From an uncultured Lachnospiraceae bacterium (GTDB lineage Bacteria; Bacillota; Clostridia; Lachnospirales; Lachnospiraceae), in assembly GCA_947589175.1 (NCBI GenBank), contig CANPZR010000161.1, positions 1-6,108 on the forward strand: DNA of 6,108 bases, written 5' to 3'. The notes under the pieces are model-generated. The model did not search any database and was not told the origin of the DNA. It worked only from the letters and a program-made list of their open reading frames with translations. Shown here piece after piece: positions 1 to 6,108 of the stretch. Made by a program: the position numbers and the translations under genes. Numbering within the stretch: position 1 is the first letter of the stretch; every line of letters begins with the position of its first letter.

Positions 1-1
1 C

Positions 2-427
2 AACACGGACTGCATCCAGCCCTTTGACCGGGGGGAGATCACGGAGGAGGAGGCGTTGAATGCCGGGCTAAAGCCCCTTCGAACCTTTATGTTCGAGCAG
101 ACCAACCGGAAGGATATCCGACTTTTCCTGGAAATCCAGGATGGGGACGGCGACACGGATGTGACAGTGGAGGATGAAGATCAGATTCCGACCACGGTTC
201 TGATCCCCGCTTTTATGATCAGCGAGCTGAGAACGGCGTTTATCATAGGATTTGTGATCTATCTGCCGTTCATTGTCATAGATATGGTGGTGGCGTCCAC
301 CCTGATGTCCATGGGTATGATGATGCTGCCGCCCACGACAATCTCCATGCCGTTTAAGATTCTCCTGTTCGTGCTGGCGGACGGGTGGAACCTGGTAGTG
401 GGACAGCTAGTCAGTACATTTTACTGA
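2..427 (+). CDS. fliP: Flagellar export gate protein FliP, C-terminal part (5' end outside window)
   Basis: The frame is open from base 2 to the TGA at 425-427 and gives 141 residues, a bit over half of a usual FliP of about 245 residues. FliP is the main subunit of the FliPQR gate, the channel through which flagellar subunits cross the membrane. Visible family marks, in order: the soluble-domain stretch ending 'PLRTFMFEQTNRKDIRLF'; 'PAFMISELRTAFIIGF'; 'YLPFIVIDMVVAS'; and 'MGMMMLPP' (three consecutive methionines at 317-325), which corresponds to the Met gasket that seals the pore in studied homologues. 'PFKILLFVLADGW' closes the last membrane segment. An in-frame TTG at 56 is an internal Leu codon, not a start, because conserved FliP sequence continues upstream of it. 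The stop is doubled (TGA then TAG at 428-430). One odd point is a very acidic loop at 140-181. Identity is secure; only the upstream extent is unknown. Confidence 0.97.
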   Translation, partial: NTDCIQPFDRGEITEEEALNAGLKPLRTFMFEQTNRKDIRLFLEIQDGDGDTDVTVEDEDQIPTTVLIPAFMISELRTAFIIGFVIYLPFIVIDMVVASTLMSMGMMMLPPTTISMPFKILLFVLADGWNLVVGQLVSTFY

Positions 428-444
428 TAGATTTTTATGATAAA

Positions 445-450
445 AGGAGG
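445..450 (+). promoter_or_regulatory. Ribosome binding site of fliQ
   Basis: AGGAGG lies 11 bases before the ATG at 462. It sits in the 34-base fliP-fliQ gap, and an in-frame TAA at 441-443 prevents any upstream extension of fliQ. Together these fix the start at 462. Confidence 0.85.
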
Positions 451-461
451 CGAGGATCGGG

Positions 462-734
462 ATGACAGAAGACGTTGTAATGGATATAGCGACGGAGATG
501 ATATGGACCATCATCCGCTGCGCTGCGCCTCTTTTGCTGGTCTCTCTGATTGTGGGTCTGGTGATCAGTATTTTCCAGACAGTCACGTCCATACAGGAGC
601 AGACGCTCACCTTTGTGCCCAAGCTGCTGGCGATTTTTATCACCCTGCTTCTGTGCGGGGGATGGATCATGGACAACTGCGTGGGATTTTTGACGGATCT
701 GTGCAACCACTTTACCTCGTATGTGGGGGGATAA
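462..734 (+). CDS. fliQ: Flagellar export gate protein FliQ
   Basis: This 90-residue protein has the standard FliQ length (about 89). FliQ is a small two-helix subunit that packs around FliP and FliR in the export gate and contacts FlhB. The sequence shows two hydrophobic helices at about residues 14-37 and 54-75. They are separated by the diagnostic stretch at residues 32-54, 'GLVISIFQTVTSIQEQTL' followed by 'TFVPK', which is the family signature. The ATG at 462 is preceded by AGGAGG, and an in-frame TAA sits just upstream. The gene follows fliP by 34 bases and precedes fliR by 24, so co-transcription is very likely. Four cysteines is a mildly high count for so small a membrane protein. The type III secretion homologue (SctS) is the only alternative, and the flagellar neighbours rule it out. 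Confidence 0.97.
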   Translation: MTEDVVMDIATEMIWTIIRCAAPLLLVSLIVGLVISIFQTVTSIQEQTLTFVPKLLAIFITLLLCGGWIMDNCVGFLTDLCNHFTSYVGG

Positions 735-758
735 CGCGTTAGAAGGGAATGAGGTACC

Positions 759-1529
759 ATGACCTTTACGATTCAGAACCTGGAATTTACCCTGATGGTT
801 CTGGTGAGGATTTCATCCTTTGTGATGACGGCGCCCTTTTTCAGCATTCAGTCGGTTCCCGCGCGGGTCAAAGCGGGGGCGAGTCTTGTGATGACGCTTA
901 TGATGCTGCCGGTGCTGCCGGCGTCCACGGTCGCCTATAGCGGCGTCATCGGATACTTTGTGCTGATTCTGAAGGAAGCAGTGGTGGGGGCGACGCTGGG
1001 CCTCATGTGCCAGCTGTGCCTGTATGTGGTCAATTTCGCGGGCCAGATTATCGATATGGAAATGGGCTTGTCCATGGCGAGCATGTTCGATCCTTCGACG
1101 AGAATGCAGGTCACTGTGACAGGAAATATATATAATTACTTTGTGATGCTCCTGTTGGTGGTTACCAACATGCACTACTATGTCATACGCGCTATTTTGG
1201 ATTCCTTTGCCAGCTTTCCGGTGGGACAGGCGGTGTTTCGGACGGGACTGAAGGATATTCTGGTGGATTTTGTGGGGAATTACCTGCTCATCTCGCTTCG
1301 GATTGTCCTGCCGTTTTTCTGCTGTATGCTGATCATTAACGTGGTGCTCGGCGTGCTGTCGAAGGCGGCTCCCCAGATGAACATGTTTGTCGTGGGTATC
1401 CAGATTAAGGTGTTGGCGGGTGTGCTGGTCTTAGTGCTTCTGATTCAGACGCTGCCCACGGTGGCGGACTTCATTTTCAATGAGATGAAGGTAGTGATTA
1501 CGGAGGTCTATCACAGCTTTACGCCGTAG
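759..1529 (+). CDS. fliR: Flagellar export gate protein FliR
   Basis: FliR is the single-copy gate subunit that, with FliP and FliQ, makes the helical export channel; it resembles a FliP-FliQ fusion in fold. The 256 residues match the usual length of 250-260. Family features seen: 'RISSFVMTAPFFSIQSVPAR' at residues 17-36; 'GLSMASMFDPSTRMQ' at 103-117, the conserved loop after the third helix; and 'VLGVLSKAAPQMNMFVVGIQ' at 196-215, the most diagnostic segment, followed by 'IKVLAG'. About six hydrophobic segments are spread along the chain. The ATG at 759 is preceded by GAGG at 751-754 and an upstream AAGGG, and an in-frame TGA at 750-752 rules out a longer form. In some Clostridia fliR and flhB are fused into one gene; here a TAG at 1527-1529 and a new start 28 bases later keep them apart. 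Confidence 0.97.
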   Translation: MTFTIQNLEFTLMVLVRISSFVMTAPFFSIQSVPARVKAGASLVMTLMMLPVLPASTVAYSGVIGYFVLILKEAVVGATLGLMCQLCLYVVNFAGQIIDMEMGLSMASMFDPSTRMQVTVTGNIYNYFVMLLLVVTNMHYYVIRAILDSFASFPVGQAVFRTGLKDILVDFVGNYLLISLRIVLPFFCCMLIINVVLGVLSKAAPQMNMFVVGIQIKVLAGVLVLVLLIQTLPTVADFIFNEMKVVITEVYHSFTP

Positions 1530-1545
1530 AGCTCTATTTGCAGGC

Positions 1546-1551
1546 AGGTGA
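1546..1551 (+). promoter_or_regulatory. Ribosome binding site of flhB
   Basis: AGGTGA lies six bases before the ATG at 1558. Its last three bases (TGA at 1549-1551) are also an in-frame stop for flhB, so 1558 is the only possible ATG start at this end and a FliR-FlhB fusion is excluded. Confidence 0.75.
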
Positions 1552-1557
1552 GACAGA

Positions 1558-2667
1558 ATGTTATTAGAATACAACCTCCAGTTTTTTGCCAAGGACGGAG
1601 AGGGCGGTGAAAAGACAGAGGCCGCCACTCCTCGGAAACTGGAAAAGGCCAGGGAAGAAGGGCAGGTCGCCAAGAGCCAGGATCTCAACACGGCGGTCCT
1701 GCTGACAATCCTGTTTTTGAGCCTCCGGGTGTTCGGGGGCTATATGGCAAATCGGATTTTCGGCCTCTACCGGATGTTTTACGGAAATATAACCGATTAC
1801 GTCCACGAGGAATTTACGGTGGGCAAGGTCGCGGCCATTATGAACCAGGGCATGATGGAGATCTTGTGGATTATACTGCCCATACTGGCGCTCGCCGTCC
1901 TCGGGGCGGTGGTGGTCAACATCGTCCAGGTCAAGTGGAAGGTGACGGGCAAGCCGCTCCAGCCAAAGCTCTCCAAGATCAACCCGATCAGCGGGTTCAA
2001 GAGGATGTTCTCGAAGGACAAGCTGGTGGAGCTGCTGAAGGCGATCCTAAAGGTAGGCATTTTGTTCTATGTGGTCTACTCCGCCTTAAAGGACCAGTGG
2101 GGGATGATCACGAACATATATCAGCTAGACGTGCTCAACGGGCTGCTGCTGATCCTGAACACGGCGTTGGACGCGGCGTTTCGCATCTGCGTGGCGTTTC
2201 TCATACTGGCGTTCGCGGACCGCTTCTATCAGAAGAAAAAGTTCGCCGAGGACATGAAGATGACCAAGCAGGAGGTCAAGGACGAATACAAGAACACCGA
2301 GGGAAATCCCCAGATCAAGGGGCAGATTCGGAGAAAGATGCAGGAGGCGTCGAGAAGGCGCATGATGCAGGCTCTGCCGGAGGCGGATGTGGTCATTACC
2401 AACCCGACCCATCTGGCGGTGGCGCTGAAATATGACAAGGAGACGGCGGAGGCTCCGGTGGTGATTGCTAAGGGAGCGGATTATCTCGCCGAGAAGATAA
2501 AGGAAGTGGCCAGGGAGAACCGCGTTGAGATTGTGGAAAACAAGCCTCTGGCCCGGATGCTCTACTACAATGTGGAGCTGGGACAGCAGATTCCGCCGGA
2601 GCTCTATCAGATGGTGGCGGAGATACTGGCCTATGTGTATGGGCTGCAGGGAAAGGCAGTCAGCTGA
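1558..2667 (+). CDS. flhB: Flagellar export switch protein FlhB
   Basis: FlhB wraps the FliPQR gate and switches export specificity from rod/hook to filament proteins. The 369 residues fit the family (about 350-385). It opens with 'YNLQFFAKDGEGGEKTEAAT', then 'PRKLEKAREEGQVAKS', the conserved cytoplasmic N-terminus. Four hydrophobic segments follow at about residues 45-66, 100-122, 160-178 and 195-222. Next comes the basic linker with 'MTKQEVKDEYKNTEGNPQIK' at 235-254. The self-cleavage motif is intact: N282-P283-T284-H285, with cleavage expected between N282 and P283 by analogy with Salmonella N269/P270. The C-terminal part has 'APVVIAKGADYLAEKIKEVA', 'LARMLY' and 'IPPELYQMVAEILAYVY', all typical. 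The start is fixed by AGGTGA and an upstream in-frame TGA. The stop is doubled (TGA TAG). A virulence-type homologue (SctU) is unlikely given the neighbours. Confidence 0.98.
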   Translation: MLLEYNLQFFAKDGEGGEKTEAATPRKLEKAREEGQVAKSQDLNTAVLLTILFLSLRVFGGYMANRIFGLYRMFYGNITDYVHEEFTVGKVAAIMNQGMMEILWIILPILALAVLGAVVVNIVQVKWKVTGKPLQPKLSKINPISGFKRMFSKDKLVELLKAILKVGILFYVVYSALKDQWGMITNIYQLDVLNGLLLILNTALDAAFRICVAFLILAFADRFYQKKKFAEDMKMTKQEVKDEYKNTEGNPQIKGQIRRKMQEASRRRMMQALPEADVVITNPTHLAVALKYDKETAEAPVVIAKGADYLAEKIKEVARENRVEIVENKPLARMLYYNVELGQQIPPELYQMVAEILAYVYGLQGKAVS

Positions 2668-2697
2668 TAGATTCATAGAATGAATTTTGCGCGGGAC

Positions 2698-2716
2698 AGC
2701 GAGCCTGGGCTTCGCT
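2698..2716 (+). repeat. Imperfect GC-rich hairpin between flhB and flhA
   Basis: The left arm AGCGAGC (2698-2704) pairs with GC (2709-2710) and TCGCT (2712-2716), leaving one bulged T at 2711 and the loop CTGG. That gives seven base pairs. No T-run follows (the next bases are TGCGG), so it is not a normal intrinsic terminator. It may be an RNA stability or processing hairpin. Confidence 0.5.
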
Positions 2717-2744
2717 TGCGGATGGATTATAGTTTGAAAATCAG

Positions 2745-2752
2745 AAAGGAGG
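2745..2752 (+). promoter_or_regulatory. Strong ribosome binding site of flhA
   Basis: AAAGGAGG, near-perfect against the 16S rRNA tail, lies seven bases before the ATG at 2760. It is the strongest Shine-Dalgarno match in the window. With an in-frame TAG at 2730-2732 it fixes the flhA start and suggests independent, efficient initiation after the long gap. Confidence 0.9.
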
Positions 2753-2759
2753 GTACGGC

Positions 2760-4796
2760 ATGAAAAAGACAGATCTTATACTGGGCGCGTTTATTCTGAC
2801 GCCTATTTTGTGTCTGATCATCCCGGTCCCTCTGATGCTGTTGGACCTTCTGTTCGCGTTAAATATCGCGCTGGCGATGATTATTCTGTTCAACGCGCTC
2901 TTTTCCAAGGAGCCGCTGGATATGTCCAGCTTTCCGACGCTCCTGCTTCTGACGACGCTGTTTCGTCTGGCGCTGAACGTCAGCTCGACCCGTAACATCC
3001 TCCTCTACGGCGAGGCGGGCAACGTGGTCAGCACGTTCGGTAATTTCGTCGGAGGCGGTAACCTGATCGTCGGCGGAATCGTGTTCTTCGTGCTGGTGAT
3101 CATGCAGCTGATTGTCATCAATAAGGGTTCGGAGCGTGTATCCGAGGTAACGGCGCGTTTTACGCTGGACGCCATGCCCGGTAAGCAGATGGCCATCGAC
3201 GCCGATCTGAATACGGGGGCGATCACCGATGAGGAGGCGAAGGAGCGCCGCGAGAAGATTCAGCAGGAATCGGCGTTTTTCGGTTCCATGGACGGTGCTA
3301 CGAAGTACGTCAAGGGAGACGCCACCGCGGGCCTTATCATCACCGTGCTGAACTTTGTGGGCGGTATCGCACTGGGCGTGCTGATGAACGGCATGGAGAT
3401 GGAGCAGGCGCTCCAGACCTATTCCATCCTGACCATCGGCGACGGTCTCACCAGCCAGATTCCCTCTCTCATGATCTCGCTTGCCACCGGTATTCTGGTG
3501 ACCAAGAGCACCAAGGAGGCGGATATCGGCAACATTCTGCAGCGCCAGCTGTTCTCCACGCCGAAGGTCATGAATATCGTGGGGATCGCGCTGATCGGAC
3601 TGGGTATATTTACGCCGTTAAATATTGTCATTTTCTGTGGATACGGAATTTTGTTTATCATAACGGGCCGCATGATGGCCAATGAGCTGGAAATGGCCGA
3701 GACGGACGAGGCCGTCTCGGAGGACGAGGAATCGGCGGAGGAGATAAGACGGCCGGAGAACGTAAATTCGCTCCTGCAGGTGGACGCCATCGAGCTGGAA
3801 TTTGGCTACGGCATCATTCCTCTCGCGGATGTGAATCAGGGCGGCGACCTTCTGGACCGCGTGGTCATGATCCGAAGGCAGGTGGCGCTGGAGCTCGGCT
3901 GCGTCGTCCCGATGATTCGTCTGCGAGACAACATTCAGCTGAACCCGAACCAGTATTTGATTAAGATCAAGGGCGTTCCGGTGAGCGAGGGAGAGATTCT
4001 GTTCGACCACTACATGGCGATGAATCCGGGGTACGTCGAGGAGGAGATATCCGGTATTCCTACGTTTGAGCCGTCCTTCCACCTCCCTGCCCTGTGGATT
4101 ACGGAGAGCCAGAGGGAGCGCGCGGAGTCGCTCGGCTACACCGTCGTGGATCCGCCGTCCATCATCGCGACGCATCTGACCGAGATCATCCGCTCGCACT
4201 TAGACGAGCTGCTGACAAGGCAGGATGTTCAGAACCTGATCGACAACGTCAAGGACGCCAACACGACGCTGATCGGCGAGCTGGTGCCAAAGCTCCTCAG
4301 CGTGGGCGAGATCCAGAAGGTTCTGCAGAACCTTCTGGCGGAGGGGATTTCCATCCGGGATCTCGTCACCATTTTCGAGACGCTGGCGGATTACGCTACC
4401 ACGACCCGCGACACGGACGTGCTGACCGAGTATGTGCGGCAGAATTTGAAACGGGCTATTTCCAACCAGTACTTCTTTGCCAATGAGCCGACCAGCGTAG
4501 TGACGCTCGACCCGAAGGCGGAGCAGGAGATCATGAACGCGGTGAAGCAGACCGAGCAGGGAACATATCTGGCGCTTGACCCGGATTACACCCAGAGGCT
4601 CATGACGTCTCTGAAGGAGGAGACGAACAAGCTCGAGGAGCTCGGAAGGACGCCGATCATCATCACGTCCCCGATTGTCCGCATGTACTTCAAGAAACTG
4701 ACGGCAGAACAGTTCAGAAATCTGCATGTTTTATCATATAATGAGATTGATTCCGATGTGGAACTCCAATCAGTGGGGATGGTGACCGTTGAATGA
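2760..4796 (+). CDS. flhA: Flagellar export ring protein FlhA
   Basis: FlhA forms a nine-subunit ring below the gate, couples export to proton flow and receives chaperone-substrate complexes. The 678 residues are typical (about 680-700). The membrane half (residues 1 to about 305) has about eight hydrophobic segments, near 6-26, 27-48, 58-75, 103-121, 190-210, 232-247, 270-285 and 287-304. It is interrupted by the cytoplasmic FHIPEP loop: 'SERVSEVTARFTLDAMPGKQ' at 124-143, then 'MAIDADLNTGAITDEEA', the PROSITE-type family signature with Asp residues linked to proton coupling. A strongly acidic linker (about 309-335) leads to the soluble domain (about 340-670), which carries 'FGYGIIPLAD', 'QYLIKIKG', 'WITESQRERAESLGYTVVDP', 'THLTEIIRSH' and 'LVPKLLSVGEIQKVLQNLL'. 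All domains are complete and no frame breaks are seen. The last four bases overlap the flhF start. Confidence 0.98.
   Translation: MKKTDLILGAFILTPILCLIIPVPLMLLDLLFALNIALAMIILFNALFSKEPLDMSSFPTLLLLTTLFRLALNVSSTRNILLYGEAGNVVSTFGNFVGGGNLIVGGIVFFVLVIMQLIVINKGSERVSEVTARFTLDAMPGKQMAIDADLNTGAITDEEAKERREKIQQESAFFGSMDGATKYVKGDATAGLIITVLNFVGGIALGVLMNGMEMEQALQTYSILTIGDGLTSQIPSLMISLATGILVTKSTKEADIGNILQRQLFSTPKVMNIVGIALIGLGIFTPLNIVIFCGYGILFIITGRMMANELEMAETDEAVSEDEESAEEIRRPENVNSLLQVDAIELEFGYGIIPLADVNQGGDLLDRVVMIRRQVALELGCVVPMIRLRDNIQLNPNQYLIKIKGVPVSEGEILFDHYMAMNPGYVEEEISGIPTFEPSFHLPALWITESQRERAESLGYTVVDPPSIIATHLTEIIRSHLDELLTRQDVQNLIDNVKDANTTLIGELVPKLLSVGEIQKVLQNLLAEGISIRDLVTIFETLADYATTTRDTDVLTEYVRQNLKRAISNQYFFANEPTSVVTLDPKAEQEIMNAVKQTEQGTYLALDPDYTQRLMTSLKEETNKLEELGRTPIIITSPIVRMYFKKLTAEQFRNLHVLSYNEIDSDVELQSVGMVTVE
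4781..4785 (+). promoter_or_regulatory. Weak ribosome binding site of flhF inside the end of flhA
   Basis: GGTGA lies seven bases before the ATG at 4793 and within the final flhA codons. The match is weaker than for flhA. Combined with the ATGA stop/start overlap this suggests that ribosomes finishing flhA help start flhF (translational coupling, inferred). Confidence 0.55.
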
Positions 4797-6108
4797 TTAT
4801 AAAAAAATATCTGGCTAAGACGGAAAAAGAAGCCATTGAGATGGCGAAGGACGATCTGGGAAGCAGCGCCGTTGTCATGAATATCAAGAAGATTCAGCCA
4901 AAGGGCCTCTCCCGGTTCTTTGTAAAGAGCAAGGTCGAGGTGACGGCGGCGTTAGAGGAGAATAAGACGTACGCGAATCCGGAGGCGCCAAAATCCGCCC
5001 CGGCAGGCGAGGTGGGGCAGCACTTTGACGCGGTGACGCCGGGGGATGGAATGCCGCCCATGCCGACGCCCGCCAGGGACTCCAAGGCCACAGCCGCGCG
5101 GGGGACGGCTCCGGTCCGGGAGGGGGAGGCCGACGTCCTGAAAAAGGAGATGCTAAAGCCCGCGAAGAAGCAGGAGGCGGATCCCGCGGCTTCCGAACAG
5201 AGCATTCAGGACAAATTAAAGAAGCTGGAAACGCTGTTGGAAAAGCAGATGGAGGAAAAGGAATCCAGAAAAGAAAGCGTTTCAGATACGACGGAGAAAG
5301 AGCCTGTCAAAAAGCAGGATAACGGCGAAAATGAAAAGACAAAAGCCTGCAAGGATCTGATTTACAAGCAGCTTCTGGAGCACGAGGTGGACCGGGATAT
5401 CGCGGACGCAATTATGGACGAGATTAACACGGCTCTTCCGGTCAACGCGGCGTTAGACCAGATTCTTGCCAGCGTGTATCAGAGGATTATCCTGATGATC
5501 GGACAGCCCTATCTCATCGACACAAAGCCGTCTGACAAAACCAAGTTTATCTTTTTTCTGGGATCCACCGGCGTGGGCAAGACTACGACCATCGCCAAGA
5601 TCGCGTCCCAGCTGAAACTGGAGAAAAAGGCGAAGGTGGCTCTGGTGACAGCGGACACCTACCGGATCGCGGCCGTGGAGCAGTTAAAGACTTACGCCAA
5701 TATCATGTCCGTTCCCCTGACAGTGGTGTACAGCCCGGAGGAATTGGGCAATGAGATGGAGAATCTGAGCCAGTATGATTACTGCCTGATCGATACGGCG
5801 GGACGGTCTCACAAAAATGACGATCAGATCCGGGATATCCGGGAGCTGATCGAGCAGGTGCCGGTGTCGGAGAGACAGGTGTATCTGGTGCTCAACGCGG
5901 GCACGAAATACAGCGACTTGAAGGAAATCGCGAGTGTGTACTCCAAAATGACCGATTACAGCATTATATTTACAAAATTAGATGAAACTTCTTCGGCGGG
6001 CGTTATGCTGAACATGAGAATGAAGACCAAATGCCCGTTGTCCTATGTGACCTGGGGACAGAACGTGCCGGAGGATATCGGAGAGATTGACGCCCAGAAG
6101 GTGGCAAA
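4793..6108 (+). CDS. flhF: Flagellar placement GTPase FlhF, N-terminal 438 residues (3' end outside window)
   Basis: FlhF is an SRP-type GTPase (relative of Ffh and FtsY) that directs flagellar position and number. The frame is open from the ATG at 4793 to the window end with no stop. An in-frame TGA at 4790-4792 rules out an earlier start. Domains: B domain about residues 1-60, opening 'MIIKKYLAKTEKEAIEMAKD' then 'DLGSSAVVMN'; a variable linker about 61-183, first Pro/Ala/Gly-rich, then Lys/Glu-rich and probably helical; N domain about 184-248; G domain from about 250. GTP-binding motifs are intact: P-loop GSTGVGKTTT (257-266), DTYRIAAVEQL (288-298), DTAGR (334-338) and TKLDET (394-399). The visible end, 'YVTWGQNVPEDI', is the typical FlhF G-domain tail, so few residues should be missing. 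The linker makes it longer than the Bacillus subtilis protein (about 366). Identification as FlhF rather than FtsY rests on the B domain and neighbours. Confidence 0.96.
   Translation, partial: MIIKKYLAKTEKEAIEMAKDDLGSSAVVMNIKKIQPKGLSRFFVKSKVEVTAALEENKTYANPEAPKSAPAGEVGQHFDAVTPGDGMPPMPTPARDSKATAARGTAPVREGEADVLKKEMLKPAKKQEADPAASEQSIQDKLKKLETLLEKQMEEKESRKESVSDTTEKEPVKKQDNGENEKTKACKDLIYKQLLEHEVDRDIADAIMDEINTALPVNAALDQILASVYQRIILMIGQPYLIDTKPSDKTKFIFFLGSTGVGKTTTIAKIASQLKLEKKAKVALVTADTYRIAAVEQLKTYANIMSVPLTVVYSPEELGNEMENLSQYDYCLIDTAGRSHKNDDQIRDIRELIEQVPVSERQVYLVLNAGTKYSDLKEIASVYSKMTDYSIIFTKLDETSSAGVMLNMRMKTKCPLSYVTWGQNVPEDIGEIDAQKVA

Larger units (their letters stand above)
2668..2759 (+). other. flhB-flhA intergenic region with two small inverted repeats
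   Basis: At 92 bases this is by far the longest gap in the block; the others are 24-34 bases or an overlap. It begins with the second of two stops (TAG 2668-2670). It then holds a perfect 6-base inverted repeat, ATTCAT (2671-2676) and ATGAAT (2680-2685), with a 3-base loop followed by a few Ts. Next comes a GC-rich imperfect hairpin at 2698-2716, and finally AT-rich sequence with a TATAGT (2728-2733) before the flhA ribosome binding site. The TATAGT has no recognisable -35 partner at normal spacing, and I see no sigma-28-type promoter. The region could be an mRNA processing or stability element, an internal promoter, or unselected spacer; the sequence alone does not decide. Confidence 0.5.

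Noticed and set aside
437..742. Plus-strand 101-codon open frame overlapping fliQ
   Set aside because: It is a different frame over the whole of fliQ, whose conserved signature is unmistakable. The ATG at 437 precedes rather than follows the AGGAGG, so it would lack a ribosome binding site.
2125..2676. 183-codon minus-strand open frame antisense to flhB
   Set aside because: It mirrors the FlhB coding sequence through codon bias, has no recognisable domain, and the composition (His/Leu/Arg) is that of a shadow frame.
2671..2688. Inverted repeat with short T-run after flhB as a rho-independent terminator
   Set aside because: The stem is only six pairs, five of them A-T, and only three or four Ts follow. 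It is too weak to be called a terminator, and flhA must still be transcribed downstream.
2728..2733. TATAGT as a -10 promoter element ahead of flhA
   Set aside because: No TTGACA-like -35 is present about 17 bases upstream, and no sigma-28-type motif is visible. A lone hexamer in AT-rich DNA is not enough.
3618..4199. 193-codon minus-strand open frame antisense to flhA
   Set aside because: It lies opposite the highly conserved FlhA coding frame, its product is Arg/His/Leu-rich without family motifs, and it has no ribosome binding site or promoter of its own. Such frames are expected opposite GC-rich genes.
4894..5205. 103-codon minus-strand open frame opposite the FlhF linker
   Set aside because: The variable linker region is GC-rich and so lacks stops by chance. 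The product is Ala/Ser/Gly-rich, without motifs, and the + strand frame is continuous FlhF.
1..6108. Virulence-type (injectisome) type III secretion locus instead of a flagellar one
   Set aside because: The gate proteins are shared between both systems, but the presence of FlhF, the FlhA/FlhB sequence style and the gene order are flagellar.

Overview
The window is a single-strand run of six genes, all on the + strand, encoding the membrane core of the flagellar type III export apparatus and its placement GTPase. The order is fliP (3' part only), fliQ, fliR, flhB, flhA, flhF (5' part only). This order, strong AGGAGG-type ribosome binding sites, an FlhB N-terminus of the '(Y/D)NLQFFA' type, and separate rather than fused fliR and flhB all point to a Gram-positive flagellated bacterium of the Clostridia. 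A Lachnospiraceae-like gut or anaerobe lineage with moderately high GC is my best guess. That placement is inference from gene content and style, not from a database search.

Layout: 2-427 FliP C-terminal 141 residues; 462-734 FliQ; 759-1529 FliR; 1558-2667 FlhB; 2668-2759 a 92-base non-coding gap with two small inverted repeats; 2760-4796 FlhA; 4793-6108 FlhF, overlapping flhA by four bases (ATGA) and running off the window. Gaps between the other genes are only 34, 24 and 28 bases, so the block looks like one transcription unit, part of a longer fla/che-type operon. No rRNA, tRNA, CRISPR array, insertion sequence or convincing rho-independent terminator is visible. Every stretch longer than 92 bases is coding.

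How the parts work together: in characterised flagella FliP, FliQ and FliR assemble into the helical export gate inside the basal body. FlhB wraps this gate and, after self-cleavage at its NPTH motif, switches export from rod/hook to filament substrates. FlhA forms the nonameric proton-driven export ring that docks chaperone-substrate complexes. FlhF is an SRP-family GTPase that helps set where and how many flagella are built. All family-defining motifs I can check are intact in every gene, so the locus appears functional.

I looked for an undescribed system and did not find one; this is an ordinary, conserved flagellar locus. The points most worth a second look are small: an EF-hand/dockerin-like acidic loop in FliP, the structured flhB-flhA gap, the long two-part linker in FlhF, and the flhA-flhF overlap.
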